From Hirsutella rhossiliensis (Eukaryota > Ascomycota > Sordariomycetes > Hypocreales > Ophiocordycipitaceae): a stretch of 64,000 bases of DNA. The number at the start of each line of letters is the position of its first letter. Position 1 is the first letter of the stretch. The stretch lies in assembly GCF_020360975.1 (NCBI RefSeq), contig NW_025408677.1, positions 1,984,001 to 2,048,000 of the forward strand. The letters run 5' to 3'. The translations under genes were made by a program, and so were the position numbers. The notes below the pieces were generated by a model, which made no database searches, was not told where the DNA came from, and saw only the letters and a list, made by a program, of their open reading frames with translations. Below, in pieces: positions 62,571 through 64,000 of this stretch.

Positions 62571-62846
62571 ATAGCTAAGCCTTTAATCTAAGGATAGTCT
62601 CTATAGGTATATATAGCTACCTACTTTTACTCCTTTAGATAGATAGCTCTTTAGCTTTTAATATAATATAGATCTTTATTACGATTCTATCTTTAATTTT
62701 AATTACTTAGTTATAGTCTATAGTCTATAACCTCTAACTTATTACTAACGTAATATACTTATTATTACTTAGACTACGCCCTATTATATCTATTAATATA
62801 AACCCCTCGATAGGTTTATCCCTTAGGAATAATACTAGTTATTATA
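62571..62846 (+). repeat. Y2 5' LTR, truncated
   Basis: This is the reverse complement of the first about 275 bp of the Y LTR (compare 52201-52470), ending CTAGTTATTATA. About 190 bp are missing on the left. Confidence 0.88.
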
Positions 62847-64000
62847 TATTAAAAGCTTTTATTTAGTATAATACTACGTTACTCTAAGTAATATCGTAAC
62901 TATTAATATACTTATATAGTAAGCTAGATTAACTAACTCTAGAGCTACTATATCGCCTTAGGATATAATACGCGAGATTATTACCCTTTAATAAGAGGTA
63001 TAGTTACTTAGGAATAGAGGAGGTAATAGATAAGTTAAGGACCTTAGAAAAGTAGTTAAACTAAAATAGCTAGGACTATTTAACGGTACTTATAGTATGC
63101 TTTAAGACTTTCTTACCTAACTTAAAGCCTATTACTAGTTTTATCTTACTAAACTCTTAGACCTAGTTAAAAAGGTACTTTATATAGGAAATTATTTATC
63201 TAAAACGGTACTCGCTTAGTTTAGACCTATTATAAGGGATTTTCTTAATAACTAACTAGCGCGATAAGATAATAAGATAGATAAAGTCTTTATTAGTTTC
63301 TAAGGATTTAAAGAAGCTATTATAAAGGTATTTAAAATAATTAATAAGGAATAAGAAGCTAAATAGAAACTTTAAGAACTCTAATAAAGGATTTTAATAT
63401 TAGATTATACTATAAAGTTCTATTAAGTTACCTTAAAACTTAATTAAGACGACGAACCTCTTATATTACGATTCTATAATAGGCTTAAAGAAGAAGTTAA
63501 GGACGAGCTCTATAAGGAAAATCGACCTAATAACCTCTTAAACTATATTACTATAGTAGTATAAATCGACGATAGATAGTATACGCGACGCTAAGAAAAG
63601 AAATAAAGAAGAGGAAACTAAAACCCTTTTTATAAGAATAATTTTAACTAACGCGCTAACTATAAAAAAAAGCATAAAACTCTTATTACCTACGCCTATA
63701 TAACTAACCTAGGTAGGATAGATCTAGATATAATATAGAAAAGTAAAGGAAAGTATTTTAACTATAAGAAACTTAGATATTACTTTAAAGAATATAGATA
63801 ACTTTATAAGGAGAAGAAAACCTACTAAGTACTAGCCCTAGAAGGTAAGAAATACTTAAACGCTATTAATAAATAGGAACTAAAGTATAAACTCCTTAGT
63901 TAGACTATATACTATAACGATAAATATATAGTATACTTAAGTAATAAGAACGGTATTAAATAGTTCTTAAAGCTATTAAGGAAAACCCTTATAATAATAT
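62847..64000 (+). pseudogene. gypsy chromovirus Y2 gag, runs off the window
   Basis: A plus-strand copy of Y. The gag frame reads through RIP stops: KTFLTQLKAYYQFY near 63100, LILRFYNRLKEEVKDELYKE near 63452, IDDRQYARR near 63567 and the CCHC knuckle at 63751-63800 (C-F-N-C-K-K-L-G-H-Y-F-K-E-C with Cys/His restored from TAT). The sequence near 63718 is the uninterrupted target of gypsy Z. Protease would follow. The rest is outside the window. Confidence 0.85.

Larger units (their letters stand above)
5560..64000. other. RIP-mutated retroelement block
   Basis: Over 58 kb CpA and TpG are almost absent and TpA is abundant, while CpG survives in GC-rich parts. This is the signature of RIP with CpA-to-TpA transitions on both strands. 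Coding motifs are still legible when TAG/TAA is read as Gln or Trp and TAT as Cys or His. Two insertions (40694-40894 and 43636-44121) keep CA/TG and postdate most of the mutation. The recognisable content is nested LTR and LINE retroelements, with no host gene I can name. Confidence 0.95.

Noticed and set aside
1..64000. CRISPR arrays, bacterial operons, rRNA or tRNA genes
   Set aside because: None were found; repeats are eukaryotic retroelements and no cloverleaf or rRNA-like conserved stretch was recognised by eye.

Overview
The window looks like a filamentous ascomycete (Pezizomycotina) chromosome segment crossing from a gene-type compartment into a repeat block destroyed by repeat-induced point mutation (RIP). 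The evidence is a 61-nt spliceosomal intron with a GTACGT donor, Ty3/gypsy, Ty1/copia and Tad1-like LINE retroelements, and near-total loss of CpA/TpG from about 5.56 kb to the end. CAG, CAA and TGG codons have become TAG or TAA, so no long reading frame survives there. Domain calls in the block were made by reading frames through RIP-type stops. I cannot name the species.

Unmutated part (1-5.56 kb): the 3' end of a Ty3/gypsy chromovirus (pol to chromodomain, then a 3' LTR) that is not RIPed but is broken by five single-base homopolymer length changes. About 1.2 kb of non-coding sequence follows, then a two-exon gene for a secreted acidic and glycine-rich protein.

RIPed block (5.56-64 kb): a nest of retroelements, mostly resolved by target-site duplications (TSDs) and by uninterrupted copies elsewhere in the window. 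A LINE relic (5.6-7.57 kb) is followed by a copia-type LTR fragment (7575-8017). Into this fragment inserted copia-like element W (8018-53072, in three pieces). Gypsy X (10408-36400, minus strand) sits in W; it carries a complete copia (10683-16735) in one LTR and LINE A (24606-31957) in its body. Gypsy chromovirus Y (38677-52668, minus) also sits in W; it carries a 201-bp unmutated solo LTR (40694-40894), a lightly mutated solo LTR of the W family (43636-44121) and gypsy Z (45004-51323, plus). Then come a copia LTR split by LINE B (53073-60978), the 5' end of a second X copy, a GC-rich open-frame relic, and the 5' end of a second Y copy running off the window.

Most unusual feature: four unrelated element types (LINE A/B, X, Y, Z) each have a long reading frame on the opposite strand, downstream of their own pol or ORF2. 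The four proteins do not look alike. One (Y) has a Cys-type N-terminal part and a coiled coil. One (LINE) and one (Z) are low-complexity, basic and possibly nuclear. One (X) I do not recognise. These antisense accessory frames are the best candidate for something under-described.
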